Shown: positions 29,984 to 39,477 of the stretch, piece after piece
How positions within the stretch are numbered: position 1 is the first letter of the stretch
How the letters are laid out: each line of letters begins with the position of its first letter
DNA from: Acidimicrobiia bacterium
GTDB lineage: Bacteria > Actinomycetota > Acidimicrobiia > IMCC26256 > PALSA-555
Direction: 5' to 3'
Length of the DNA stretch: 47,977 bases
NCBI GenBank assembly: GCA_009694295.1
Contig: SHVJ01000007.1
Coordinates: forward strand, 1 to 47,977
The notes under the pieces: generated by a model
Databases searched by the model: none
What the model was told of the DNA's origin: nothing
The model's input: the letters and a program-made list of their open reading frames with translations, nothing else
Position numbers and translations under genes: made by a program

Positions 29984-31384
29984 ATGACCCGACCCGGAAC
30001 TCTCGGTGAGCTGCGAGCAAGCGGCTGGGTCTCGCGGCCGGTCAAGCAAGAGGTGCGCGAGAACGCGGTGCGCGCCATCTCGGAGGGACGGTCCGTCGTC
30101 GAGGGGGTTGTGGGGTACGACGACACGGTGCTGCCGCAGCTCGAAAACGCGCTGCTGGCATCGCACGACGTGATCTTCCTGGGTGAGCGCGGGCAGGCCA
30201 AGACCCGCATGATCCGCTCACTCGTCGGGTTGCTCGACGAGTGGATGCCGATCGTGACTGGGAGCGAGATCAACGACGATCCGTACAACCCGATCTCGCA
30301 CCACGCGCGCGTGCTCGTGGCTGAGCGTGCCGACGAGACGCCGATCGAGTGGGTGCACCGCGACCGTCGCTTCGGCGAAAAGCTCGCGACGCCCGACACG
30401 TCGATCGCCGATCTCATCGGCGAGGTCGACCCGATCAAGGTCGCCGAGGGCCGCTACCTCTCCGACGAGCTCACGATCCACTACGGGTTGGTGCCGCGCA
30501 CGAACCGCGGCATCTTCTCGATCAACGAGCTCCCCGACCTCGCCGAGCGCATCCAGGTGGGTCTGCTGAACGTGCTCGAAGAGCGCGACGTGCAGATTCG
30601 TGGCTACAAGATCCGGCTCCCGCTCGATCTCATGCTCGTGGCGTCGGCGAACCCCGAGGACTACACGAACCGCGGTCGCATCATCACGCCGCTGAAAGAC
30701 CGGTTCGGTGCGCAGATCCGCACGCACTACCCGCTCGACGTCGATATCGAGATGGACGTGGTCGAGCAGGAGGCACACATCACCGAGACCGAGGGGCTAC
30801 GCGTCAGCGTGCCGCCGTTCATGGCCGAGATCGTGTCGGAGATGAGCCAGCAGGCGCGCAAGTCGCCGCACATCAACCAGCGGTCCGGTGTTTCGGTCCG
30901 CATGTCGGTGGCGAACTACGAGACGCTCGTCGCCAACGCGATGCGACGGGCCCTCAAGAATGGTGAGGACGAAGTGGTGCCGCGCGTCAGCGATCTCGAC
31001 GCGCTCGCGCCGAGCACGGCGGGCAAGATCGAGTTCGAGACGGTCGACGACGGGCGCGAGGAACAAGTGCTCGACCGCATCGTCAAAGCCGCGGTGCTCG
31101 AGACGTTTCGTGCCAACTGCACGCCGGAGAAGCTCACCGAGCTGGTCGCCGCGTTCGACGAGGGACTCATCGTGCACACCGGTGCCGACGTGCCTGCCGC
31201 CGAGTACGCCAAGACGCTGTCGAATCTCCCGGGGTTGCGCGACACGCTGGCCGATCTCGAGGTGGCCGAGACGCCAGCCGGTGTGGCGTCGGCCGTCGAA
31301 TTTGTGCTCGAGGGCCTGCACCTCTCGAAGCGCTTGAACAAGGATGCGATGGGTGGCAAGACCGCATACCGCGGTCGCGGCTAG
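29984..31384 (+). CDS. MoxR/magnesium-chelatase-type AAA+ ATPase
   Basis: ENALLASHDVIFLGERGQAKTRMIRSLVGLL (Walker A-like), GLVPRTNRGIFSINELPDLAERIQVGLLNVLEERDVQIRGYKIRLPLDLMLVASANPEDYTNRGRIITPLKDRFGAQI. Confidence 0.92.
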   Translation: MTRPGTLGELRASGWVSRPVKQEVRENAVRAISEGRSVVEGVVGYDDTVLPQLENALLASHDVIFLGERGQAKTRMIRSLVGLLDEWMPIVTGSEINDDPYNPISHHARVLVAERADETPIEWVHRDRRFGEKLATPDTSIADLIGEVDPIKVAEGRYLSDELTIHYGLVPRTNRGIFSINELPDLAERIQVGLLNVLEERDVQIRGYKIRLPLDLMLVASANPEDYTNRGRIITPLKDRFGAQIRTHYPLDVDIEMDVVEQEAHITETEGLRVSVPPFMAEIVSEMSQQARKSPHINQRSGVSVRMSVANYETLVANAMRRALKNGEDEVVPRVSDLDALAPSTAGKIEFETVDDGREEQVLDRIVKAAVLETFRANCTPEKLTELVAAFDEGLIVHTGADVPAAEYAKTLSNLPGLRDTLADLEVAETPAGVASAVEFVLEGLHLSKRLNKDAMGGKTAYRGRG

Positions 31385-31408
31385 CTCGCCTCCCCTATCC
31401 CACTCGCC

Positions 31409-31771
31409 CTAGATCCCGCTCTTTCGGTCGTACACACCGCACGCCTGGTTGGCGAGACGGTTCACGTTGTCGACGGCTTCGCGCACGTCGGGATCGTCCT
31501 TGAGCGACGGGTCGTCGCCCACTCGTTGCAACGAGTCGAGGAAGATGTCGGCGTCGGCCTGGATCGACTTCGGCGCTGTGCGTGCGAGCTCGGCAACCAG
31601 GTCGATCTGCCGGTCGACGTCGATCTTCCCCTTCTTCTGTTGGCGCGTGATCTCGTTGTCGTAGTTGTCCGCAGCCCGGCAGAACGCCTTCGAAGCCGTC
31701 GGCTTCGCAGACCCCGAACACGCCCCCAAGACCATCACCACAAGCAAGAGGATCACACCACCGCGTCGCAT
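31409..31771 (-). CDS. Small lipoprotein of unknown function
   Basis: MRRGGVILLLVVMVLGACSGSAKPTASKAFCRAADNY...; lipobox LGAC. Confidence 0.75.
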   Translation of the reverse strand: MRRGGVILLLVVMVLGACSGSAKPTASKAFCRAADNYDNEITRQQKKGKIDVDRQIDLVAELARTAPKSIQADADIFLDSLQRVGDDPSLKDDPDVREAVDNVNRLANQACGVYDRKSGI

Positions 31772-31856
31772 CCCGCGAGTCTCGCCCGTGCGAGCCCCCC
31801 ACCTCCAACCCTCGATAGGGGGGAGCGGGCTCGGAGGGCCGGGTACGGTGGCGCGC

Positions 31857-33887
31857 ATGTCGATGTTGAGTCGCCGTCGTCGTCGGGAGCGCGATAAGCG
31901 CGGGTTCAAGTACTCGGCGTGGGACGGGTCGCAGCGTGGGTTCGATCTTGACGCCGACGCGCTGCTCGACGAGATGACCGACGACCTGCTCTACCACGGC
32001 GACCTGCACGCGTCGCTGCGCCGGCTCATGCAGCAAGGCATGAAGGACCGAAACGGCGAAGAGCTCATGGGCCTGCGCGACATGCTCCAGAAGCTCAAGG
32101 AACGCCGCAAGGAGATGCTCGAGAACTACGACCTCGGCGGCGTCTACGAAGAGATCGCCGAGAAGCTCCGCGAGATCGAGCAGCAGGAACGCGAAGGCAT
32201 CGAGCGGCGTATCGACGAGGCACTGCAGTCAGGCGACCGACGTCGCCAGGAGATCATCGACGACCTCGCCAAGGAACGCCGCGAGCAGCTCGACCAGCTG
32301 CCCCCCGACCTCGCGAGCAAGGTGCAACAGCTCCAGGAATACGACTGGATGGACGACGCTGCGCGCCAAAAGTTCGAAGAGCTCATGCAAGAGCTGCGCG
32401 ACCAGCTGATGCAGAGCTACTTCAACCAGATGTCCGAGGGCATGCAGAACATGAGCCCGGAGCGCATGCAACAGATGAAGGACATGCTCAACGAGCTCAA
32501 CCAGATGCTCGAACAGCGTGAACGGGGCGAGGAACCCGACTTCGAAGGGTTCATGGAGCGCCACGGCGAGTTCTTCCCGGGCAACCCCCAGACGCTCGAT
32601 GAGCTGCTTGAGCAGATGGCGCAGTCGATGGCCCAGATGCAACAGCTCATGAACTCGATGACGCCCGAGCAACGAGCCCAGCTCCAGGGTCTCGCCGAGA
32701 GCCTGCTGGAAGACATGGATCTGCGCTGGCAGATGGATCAGCTCTCGCGCAACCTCCAGCAGGCGTTCCCGAACATGCCGTGGCAGAAGTCGATGAACTT
32801 CCAGGGCGACAACCCACTCAGCATGGGTCAGATGCCGGGGCTGCTCGATGCGCTCGGCGATATGGACGACCTCGAGCACCTGCTCCGCCAGGCCACGCAG
32901 CCCGGCGAGCTCGCCGAAGTCGACGTCGAACGCGCCCGAGAGCTCCTCGGTGACGACGCTGCCCGCAGCCTCGAACGCCTCGCTGAGCTGGCTCGCATGC
33001 TCGAGGAGGCCGGCCTGATCGAGCAGCGCGAAGGCCGGCTCGAGCTCACGCCCCGAGGCATCCGGGCCATCGGCCAGAAGGCCCTTGGCGACCTGTTCCG
33101 CAAGCTCATGAAGGACCGCTCCGGCCGTCACGACCAGGAGCGCACCGGCATCGGCACCGACCAGGCGTACGAGCACAAGCCATACGAGTGGGGCGACCCG
33201 TTCCACCTCAACGTCGAGGAGACGGTCAAGAACGCGATCTGGCGCCAGGGGAGCGGCACGCCCGTGCGGCTCACACCCGACGACTTCGAGGTCGAGCGCA
33301 CCGAGACCACCACCCGCAGCGCGACGGTGCTCCTCCTCGACGTCTCACTGTCGATGCCGATGCGCGACAACTTCCTTTCGGCCAAGAAGGTCGCGATGGC
33401 GCTGCACGCGCTCATCACGAGCCAGTTCCCGCGCGACTACTTCGGCCTCGTGAGCTTCGGACGGGTCGCGCGTGAAGTTCCACCGGAACGGCTTCCCGAG
33501 ATGAGCTGGGACTTCGAGTGGGGTACCAACATGCAGCACGCAATGCTGCTCGCGCGGCGCATGCTCTCGCGCCAGAGCGGCACGAAGCAGATCATCATGG
33601 TCACCGACGGTGAGCCCACCGCTCACATCGAGGGCAACGAACCCTTCTTCTCGTACCCGCCGGCACCGCAGACGATCGAAGAGACACTGAAGGAAGTGAT
33701 GCGCTGCACGCGCGACGGCATCCGCATCAACACGTTCATGCTTGATGAGAGCTACTACCTGCGCGACTTCGTGGAGCGCATGATGAAGCTCAACCGCGGT
33801 CGGGCCTTCTTCACCACGCCCGACACACTCGGCGACTACGTGCTGGTCGATTTCCTCGACCAGCGCCGCAACCGACGCGCTTCGTAG
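31857..33887 (+). CDS. VWA-domain protein with long Met/Gln-rich coiled-coil N-terminus (MoxR partner)
   Basis: ATVLLLDVSLSMPMRDNFLSAKKVAMALHALI (MIDAS DxSxS) and IIMVTDGEPTAHIEG; N-terminal QQMKDMLNELNQMLEQRERGEEPDFEGFMERHGEFF... coiled coil. Confidence 0.92.
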   Translation: MSMLSRRRRRERDKRGFKYSAWDGSQRGFDLDADALLDEMTDDLLYHGDLHASLRRLMQQGMKDRNGEELMGLRDMLQKLKERRKEMLENYDLGGVYEEIAEKLREIEQQEREGIERRIDEALQSGDRRRQEIIDDLAKERREQLDQLPPDLASKVQQLQEYDWMDDAARQKFEELMQELRDQLMQSYFNQMSEGMQNMSPERMQQMKDMLNELNQMLEQRERGEEPDFEGFMERHGEFFPGNPQTLDELLEQMAQSMAQMQQLMNSMTPEQRAQLQGLAESLLEDMDLRWQMDQLSRNLQQAFPNMPWQKSMNFQGDNPLSMGQMPGLLDALGDMDDLEHLLRQATQPGELAEVDVERARELLGDDAARSLERLAELARMLEEAGLIEQREGRLELTPRGIRAIGQKALGDLFRKLMKDRSGRHDQERTGIGTDQAYEHKPYEWGDPFHLNVEETVKNAIWRQGSGTPVRLTPDDFEVERTETTTRSATVLLLDVSLSMPMRDNFLSAKKVAMALHALITSQFPRDYFGLVSFGRVAREVPPERLPEMSWDFEWGTNMQHAMLLARRMLSRQSGTKQIIMVTDGEPTAHIEGNEPFFSYPPAPQTIEETLKEVMRCTRDGIRINTFMLDESYYLRDFVERMMKLNRGRAFFTTPDTLGDYVLVDFLDQRRNRRAS

Positions 33888-33903
33888 ACAGAGTCACGGC
33901 GCA

Positions 33904-34026
33904 TCAGAAGGACGTTTGGTAGACGATCACCAGCCAGACGATCCCGAGGATCGGCAGCACGATCATCGAGCACCCAAAGGTCGTTGGTGACACGACCAAC
34001 CACAGCACCCAGAGCACGACCCTCAC
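33904..34026 (-). CDS. Possible very small membrane protein
   Basis: GTG-initiated MRVVLWVLWLVVSPTTFGCSMIVLPILGIVWLVIVYQTSF, strongly hydrophobic; start uncertain. Confidence 0.35.
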   Translation of the reverse strand: MRVVLWVLWLVVSPTTFGCSMIVLPILGIVWLVIVYQTSF

Positions 34027-34088
34027 ACCGAACCTCCTGGCCAGTGGGAAGCGTCGGAGTCGACCCCAGGCTTGCGGGTGAGTGACCT

Positions 34089-34592
34089 CTAGGTGGCGGT
34101 GAGCTCCCGCTCGTAGGCGCCGTGCGTCTCGGCGTCGAAGCAGACGAACCGCACCAGATCGATCTCGGGCGGGGCGGTCCGGCACGTGGCCACGGCGATC
34201 CGGGTGGCCGGTTCGAGCGGGTAGCCGTAGATCCCGGTGCTGATGGCTGGGAAGGCCACGGAGGTGGCCCCAACCTCGACCGCCACGTCAAGCGACCGCC
34301 GGTAGGCGGACGCCAGGAGCTCGGGTTCCCCCTGATCGCCCCCGAACCAGACCGGGCCGACCGCGTGGACGATCCAACGGGCCGGGAGATCGAAGCCCGG
34401 GGTGGCCAAGGCTTCACCGGTGGGGGCGCCGCCGAGCGCGGCGCACGCCTCGACCAGCTCGTGCCCCGCCGCGGCGAAGATCGCACCGCAGACGCCCGCG
34501 CCGGCGGCCAATTGGGGGTTGGCGGCGTTCACGATGGCGTCCACGGTCTCTCCGGTGATGTCGCCGAGGACTGCTTCCAGGCGGGCAGACAC
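34089..34592 (-). CDS. Macrodomain protein (O-acetyl-ADP-ribose deacetylase-like)
   Basis: [39 protein letters not shown]...[26 protein letters not shown]. Confidence 0.95.
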   Translation of the reverse strand: MSARLEAVLGDITGETVDAIVNAANPQLAAGAGVCGAIFAAAGHELVEACAALGGAPTGEALATPGFDLPARWIVHAVGPVWFGGDQGEPELLASAYRRSLDVAVEVGATSVAFPAISTGIYGYPLEPATRIAVATCRTAPPEIDLVRFVCFDAETHGAYERELTAT

Positions 34593-34768
34593 GCCGGAAG
34601 AGTACGTCGAAGCCCGGAATATCAGGCTCGCGCCGAAGAAATTTGCTCAGAAAACCCCCGAAAACGGATAAATGCCACCGGTATTGGCAAGTTCCCCTTG
34701 CGCCAGGCTGTCCGGGCGGGTCAAAGTAACACCGTTGTAATTCCACTGGCGTCATTACCAGAGGGGAG

Positions 34769-35071
34769 ATGCCGGTGAACGTGACCGATTTCATTGAGTT
34801 GGTGCACACCGAGGCTGAGAACACCAGTCAGCGGTGGCAAGAGCGCGCCAACTGCCTGGGGGTCGACCCCGATCTGTTCTTCCCGGAGCGGGGAGCGTCG
34901 ACCCGAGAGGCCAAGGCGGTGTGCAAGGGCTGCGAGGTCCGGTTCGAGTGCCTCGAGTACGCCCTCGCCCACGGCGAGAAGTTCGGGATCTGGGGCGGGC
35001 TCTCCGAGCGGGAGCGCCGCCGGGTGCGCCGCCAGCGGGCGCTCGAGCGTCGAGCCCGAGCCGTCGGCTAG
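34769..35071 (+). CDS. WhiB-family Fe-S transcriptional regulator
   Basis: ERANCLGVDPDLFFPERGASTREAKAVCKGCEVRFECLEYALAHGEKFGIWGGLSERERRRVRR; four Cys plus GIWGG. Confidence 0.96.
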   Translation: MPVNVTDFIELVHTEAENTSQRWQERANCLGVDPDLFFPERGASTREAKAVCKGCEVRFECLEYALAHGEKFGIWGGLSERERRRVRRQRALERRARAVG

Positions 35072-35121
35072 CCCGACCGCCTGAGCCCGACCACACCCCT
35101 CAACTCAGGTCAGGCCCTCCA

Positions 35122-35970
35122 TCACGGCCGGACCGCCAGTCGGGCTTCGATCGTCACGTCGGCGCTGAGGCCGGCCCACTCCTGGAACTCCTCGCTGCAG
35201 CGGGCCAGCTCGGCCGTCGGCAGCAACCCAACGATCTCCACCCTGGTCACCTCGAAGTCGTCGCGGCCGGCCGCGAGCCGCACGGCTGAGCACGCAGCCT
35301 CCAGGCCGGTCACCGGGAGATCCACCAGGTTCATCGACACCTGGGCCACGCCCGCCGACCCCATCAGCAGGCCGAGGGCCCGTACCCCCGGGAGCCCGCC
35401 GTCAACCTCCCGCACCTCTCGGGCGATCGCTCGGGCCACGATCATGTCGTTGGTGTCGAGCCAGCAGTTCACCGCCACCAGCGGAGGCCGGGCGCCGACG
35501 GCCACCGCGCCGAGCGTCGGGTGGGGCCGAACCGGCCCGGCGTCGGGCGTGCGCTTCACGAAGGCATCGGCCCGGAGCTCCGGGAGTGACCGGCGCTTGG
35601 GGTCGGCGTCGTCGTAGAAGAAGACGGGCAGGGCAAGCTCCTCGACGGCCCACGCGGCGAAGGCCTGGGCCGCATCGGCCGCCAAGTCGTGGTCCTCGTC
35701 GAGCGCGATGAACGGGACGACGTCGACCACACCCATGCGGGGGTGGACACCCTCGTGGCCCGTCAGGTCGACGCGGGCGGCGGCGGCGCGGGTCAACGCG
35801 CACGCTGACGTCTCGGCATCGCGCGGTCCGGGTCCGGCGAGCGTGAAGACCGCGCGGTTGTGATCGGTGTCAGCGTGCAGGTCGAGCAGGGACGCGCCGC
35901 ACGCGTCCGAGAGATCGTGGAGCACCTCGGCGTTGTGCCCCTCCGAGATGTTCGGGACGCATTCGAGCAT
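35122..35970 (-). CDS. ftcD: Glutamate formimidoyltransferase
   Basis: MLECVPNISEGHNAEVLHDLSDACGASLLDLHADTDHNRAVFTLAGP...HEGVHPRMGVVDVVPFIAL...VKRTPDAGPVRPHPTLGAVAVGARPPLVAVNCWLDTND. Confidence 0.9.
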   Translation of the reverse strand: MLECVPNISEGHNAEVLHDLSDACGASLLDLHADTDHNRAVFTLAGPGPRDAETSACALTRAAAARVDLTGHEGVHPRMGVVDVVPFIALDEDHDLAADAAQAFAAWAVEELALPVFFYDDADPKRRSLPELRADAFVKRTPDAGPVRPHPTLGAVAVGARPPLVAVNCWLDTNDMIVARAIAREVREVDGGLPGVRALGLLMGSAGVAQVSMNLVDLPVTGLEAACSAVRLAAGRDDFEVTRVEIVGLLPTAELARCSEEFQEWAGLSADVTIEARLAVRP

Positions 35971-36011
35971 TGAGGTGAGGCTAGGCGGGGGGCGCATACG
36001 CTCCGGAAACC

Positions 36012-37001
36012 ATGCGGATCGGGCTTGCTCTCCCCCAATACGACTGCTCGGTGGCAGGTGAGTCGCCGCTGACGTTCCCCACGATCGTCGAGCACGCCCG
36101 GGTTGCCGAAGCTGTGGGCTACGACTCGTTGTGGCTCTCGGACCACCTCTTCTTCGATCTCGCCAAATATGGCGGCGGCGCCGAGCGGCAAGGCGCGTTC
36201 GAGCCGATCGCGACGTTCGGCGCGCTCGCCGGTGCGGTGCCCCGCGTCCGCCTCGGCACCCTCGTGCTGTGCGAGGCGCTCCGACCGCCGACGGTGCTGG
36301 CGAAGGCGTTGGCCACGCTCGACTGCATCACGGGAGGCCGTCTCGACGTGGGGCTCGGCGCCGGTTGGTACGAACCCGAATATGCGGCGATCGGCATGGC
36401 GATGCCGCCGCCCGGCGTCCGTATCCGCCGGCTCCGCGAGGCCACCGAGCTGGTGTGTGCGCTGCTGGAGGGTGGCGACGTGACCCACCACGGGGAGTTC
36501 TTCCATGCCGACGGCGCGCGCCTCGACCCCGTGCCCATCCAGCGGCCGCGGCCCCCCGTGTTCATCGGCGGGAAGGGTGACCGACTGCTGGCAACGGTGG
36601 CCGCGGTTGCCGACGGCTGGAACACGTGCTGGGCGTGGACCCCCGACGATTACCGCGCCCGCCTCGGCGTGCTCAACCGCGCGTGTGAGGCGATCGGGCG
36701 CGATCCGACGACGGTCACCCGCTCGCTCGGGCTCTACGCGCTCGTCGGCGAGGACGAAGCCGACCTGGCCGCGCGATTCGAGCGCATGCGGGCGTTGAGC
36801 CCGGCCGGTGTCCTCGACGGCATGACCCTCGACGAGTGGCGGGTTGGCCGTCTCGTGGGCACGGTCGAACAGGTGCGCGACCAGGCGGCCACCTGGGCCG
36901 AGCTCGGCGTCGAGACCCTCATCCTCGGAGCGGGCGCAGTCCCTTTCCAGGTGGTGGGGCTCGAGGAGGTCACCGCCCTCGCCGAGGCCCTTCGGGTGTA
37001 G
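36012..37001 (+). CDS. LLM-class F420-dependent oxidoreductase
   Basis: MRIGLALPQYDCSVAGESPLTFPTIVEHARVAEAVGYDSLWLSDHLFFDLAKYGGG...VRLGTLVLCEALRPPTVLAKALATLDCITGGRLDVGLGAGWYEPEYAAIG. Confidence 0.95.
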   Translation: MRIGLALPQYDCSVAGESPLTFPTIVEHARVAEAVGYDSLWLSDHLFFDLAKYGGGAERQGAFEPIATFGALAGAVPRVRLGTLVLCEALRPPTVLAKALATLDCITGGRLDVGLGAGWYEPEYAAIGMAMPPPGVRIRRLREATELVCALLEGGDVTHHGEFFHADGARLDPVPIQRPRPPVFIGGKGDRLLATVAAVADGWNTCWAWTPDDYRARLGVLNRACEAIGRDPTTVTRSLGLYALVGEDEADLAARFERMRALSPAGVLDGMTLDEWRVGRLVGTVEQVRDQAATWAELGVETLILGAGAVPFQVVGLEEVTALAEALRV

Positions 37002-37163
37002 CGGAGCGGGAGCGGAGCAATGGTGGGCCTGCGGAGCGAGCGAAGTGGATGAAGCGAGCGGAGCGAGGCGGAAGTAGCGGAGCGGGAGCGGAGCAATGGT
37101 GGGCCTGCGGAGCGGGAGCGGAGCAATGGTGGGCCTGCGGAGCGGGAGCGGAGCAATGGTGGG
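37001..37163. repeat. 30-bp tandem repeat (GCGGAGCGGGAGCGGAGCAATGGTGGGCCT), 1 + 3 units split by 46 bp of related GAGCG-rich sequence
   Basis: Units at 37001-37030, 37077-37106, 37107-37136 and a partial unit at 37137-37163, directly after the LLM stop codon and before tatA. Confidence 0.93.
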
Positions 37164-37199
37164 GGTAGGGTTGACCAGCGAACCCACCAGGAGGCCCAA

Positions 37200-37376
37200 G
37201 TGTTCGGAGTGTCTGTGGGACCCACTGAGCTGCTGATCGTGCTCGGCATCGTGATGCTGCTGTTCGGCAGCTCACAGCTCCCGAAGCTCGCCCGTTCCAT
37301 GGGTGCGGCTTCCAAGGAGTTCAAGAAGGGCGTCGCTGAAGGCGCCACCGAGGACGAGGCCGACTCGGCCAAGTAG
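37200..37376 (+). CDS. tatA: Sec-independent (Tat) translocase subunit TatA/TatE-like
   Basis: GTG-initiated MFGVSVGPTELLIVLGIVMLLFGSSQLPKLARSMGAASKEFKKGVAEGATEDEADSAK (58 aa, below the ORF track cut-off); AGGAGG ribosome-binding site upstream. Confidence 0.92.
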   Translation: MFGVSVGPTELLIVLGIVMLLFGSSQLPKLARSMGAASKEFKKGVAEGATEDEADSAK

Positions 37377-37445
37377 CCAGTCGGGCCGCACCTCACCGCG
37401 GCACCGCACCCGGGAACCAGACAGCTACCCCCCGTCGTTCTCCCC

Positions 37446-37955
37446 ATGGTCGACGGCATCCCCACGTGGGAAGAGGTGGCTCGCGAGCATGGGAGCTTCC
37501 TCTACCGCGTGGCATACCGCTTGGCCGGTAACCACGACGACGCGCAGGATCTCGTGCAGGAGGCACTGCTGCGAGTGCGCAAGGGCCTCGAGCGTTACGA
37601 GCCGGGGTCCCTGGAAGGTTGGCTGGCCCGGATCGTGACCAACGTGTTTCTCGACGACGTACGGCGGCGCAAGCGCCGCCCCGCCGACGCATTTCCCGAC
37701 GATCCCGATCGCGTGCTGCCCGAGAGCCCGTCGGCCGAAGCGTCGAGCTCGGAGCTCTCGCAGGAGGTCCAGGACGCGCTCGCCGCGCTCCCCACCGAGT
37801 TCCGCGTGCCGGTCGTGCTCTGTGACGTCGCCGATCAGTCGTACGAGCAGATCGCGGCCGCACTCGACATACCGCTGGGCACGGTGCGATCCCGGATCCA
37901 CCGTGGCCGCCGCCTCCTGCGCGATGCGCTCACTGATCGTGAGGGGTTCGAGTGA
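37446..37955 (+). CDS. sigE: ECF-type RNA polymerase sigma factor (SigE-like)
   Basis: FLYRVAYRLAGNHDDAQDLVQEALLRVRKGLERYEPGSLEGWLARIVTNVFLDDVRRRKRR...ALAALPTEFRVPVVLCDVADQSYEQIAAALDIPLGTVRSRIHRGRRLLRDAL. Confidence 0.95.
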   Translation: MVDGIPTWEEVAREHGSFLYRVAYRLAGNHDDAQDLVQEALLRVRKGLERYEPGSLEGWLARIVTNVFLDDVRRRKRRPADAFPDDPDRVLPESPSAEASSSELSQEVQDALAALPTEFRVPVVLCDVADQSYEQIAAALDIPLGTVRSRIHRGRRLLRDALTDREGFE

Positions 37956-38416
37956 GCGGCACCGAGTTCGGAGCCGGTGAGATGGACGAGTCGTTCCTCT
38001 CCGCCTACCTCGATGGCGAGCTCGACGCCGTTGCGCGCGCGGCCTTGGATGCGCGACTCGCTGAGTCGCCCGACTGGCGCGCTGAGCTCGCAGCGCTGCG
38101 CACGGTGCGCGACGCGGTGCGGTCGCTGCCGCTGGTCGACGCGCCGCCCGGTTTCTGGGACCGCGTGCTCGCCCCGGAGGACGTCGTCGATCTCGCCGCC
38201 GCGCGCCGCGGTCGTGTCTGGGTGAGTCGATGGCGCGCGCTCGCTGGCGCTGCAGCGGCCGCCGCCGTCATGGGCGTCGTCTTCGTTCCCCGGCCTGAGC
38301 CCGTACAACCAGCGTTCGCCAAGATCACGCAATCGCACGCTGAACGCGCGTCGCTCGGTAACGACGTGGTCACGAACCTCGCGGGCGCCGTCGTGCCGGT
38401 CGGCATCGAGCCGTGA
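37952..38416 (+). CDS. Anti-sigma factor (ZAS-like fold, zinc ligands apparently lost)
   Basis: ESFLSAYLDGELDAVARAALDARLAESPDWRAELAALRTVRDAVRSLP; one TM (RALAGAAAAAAVMGVVFV); ATGA/GTGA overlaps with both neighbours. Confidence 0.8.
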   Translation: MSGTEFGAGEMDESFLSAYLDGELDAVARAALDARLAESPDWRAELAALRTVRDAVRSLPLVDAPPGFWDRVLAPEDVVDLAAARRGRVWVSRWRALAGAAAAAAVMGVVFVPRPEPVQPAFAKITQSHAERASLGNDVVTNLAGAVVPVGIEP

Positions 38417-39450
38417 GTCCAACCGTCACCCAGCGCGGCGGGCGGCGCCCAAGCGCGGCGTTGGGTGCGCTCGTGCTGGGAGCGCTCTGCGTGACCGGGC
38501 TCGGATCCGGTGCCGACGCGGGCACTCCCGACGCCGCCGAGGAGCTGTTGGTCAAGGCCCGAAAGACCGCAACGGTGGAATCGTTTGCCGGCGTGGTGGA
38601 AGTGGTCTGGCTCGACGACCAGGGGGTTGAGCACGTCGAGCGCGTCGGCGCCAGGGGTGCGGACGGCGCGTTCGTGATCGGCATCGGCGCGAGGAAGGCC
38701 GTCGGCGACGAGAACGAGCGCTTCACCAACAGCGGCGATGAGCACACCCGGTGGAAGGGCCACGGGGGGACCCGAGCCCCGCGCCCCGGCGACAGCTGGG
38801 ACCTTGAGATCGCCGGTCGCCGCCACGTCGCCGGACGGTCGGCCACCGTCGTCGTCGCCCGCGGCGACGACGGCCTCGTCCGGGCCCGGTTCGCGATCGA
38901 TCGCGAGACCGGTCAGCTTCTGCGCCGGGCCGTCCTCGACGAGCAGGGCGACGTGGTCCGCGTGATGCGATTCGTGTCGATCATCACCGGCGGTGTGGAT
39001 GCCCCGCCCCCGGCGATGCCCGGTGACGGCTTCGACGACACGCCGGTGGCGATCGAGACTCTGCCCAGCGGCTTCGTGTCCCGAGCCGATGCTGGCTCCG
39101 GATACCGCCTGCTCGGCCAGTACCTCCAACCCGACGGCGCCGTGCAGCTCTATTACAGCGACGGGTTGTTCACGGCATCGGTGTTCCAGCGATCCGGACG
39201 GCTCGACTGGGATGCACTGCCGCCGGGCACGCCGGCCGCGATCGACGGCGTGCGCGCCCGCTCGTATTCGATGCCGACCGGCACCCTCGTCGTCTGGAGT
39301 GATCGCGACGTGGTGCTCACCGCAGTGGGCGATGGCCCACCCGACGCGGTGATCGGGATCGTGGCCGAGATGAGCGGCAATCCGAGCGACGACCAGTCGT
39401 GGTTCGACGACGTCACCGACTTCGTGTTCGGCCCGTTCGACTGGGAGTGA
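38413..39450 (+). CDS. MucB/RseB-like sigma-E regulatory protein
   Basis: Signal peptide, AAEELLVKARKTATVESFAGVVEVVWLDDQGVEHVERV; FDDTPVAIETLPSGFVSRADAGSGYRLLGQYLQPDGAVQLYYSDGLFTASVFQRSGRLDWDALPPG. Confidence 0.8.
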   Translation: MSPTVTQRGGRRPSAALGALVLGALCVTGLGSGADAGTPDAAEELLVKARKTATVESFAGVVEVVWLDDQGVEHVERVGARGADGAFVIGIGARKAVGDENERFTNSGDEHTRWKGHGGTRAPRPGDSWDLEIAGRRHVAGRSATVVVARGDDGLVRARFAIDRETGQLLRRAVLDEQGDVVRVMRFVSIITGGVDAPPPAMPGDGFDDTPVAIETLPSGFVSRADAGSGYRLLGQYLQPDGAVQLYYSDGLFTASVFQRSGRLDWDALPPGTPAAIDGVRARSYSMPTGTLVVWSDRDVVLTAVGDGPPDAVIGIVAEMSGNPSDDQSWFDDVTDFVFGPFDWE

Positions 39451-39477
39451 CGCGCACCGCCGTCAGGCGGGAGCTCC

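Noticed and set aside
32229-33206. 325-aa minus-strand Leu/His/Glu-rich ORF
   Set aside because: Mirror of the repetitive coiled-coil region of the VWA protein; no independent support.
37001-37163. Possible CRISPR-like repeat array
   Set aside because: Units are head-to-tail with no unique spacers and no cas genes nearby; this is a simple tandem repeat.
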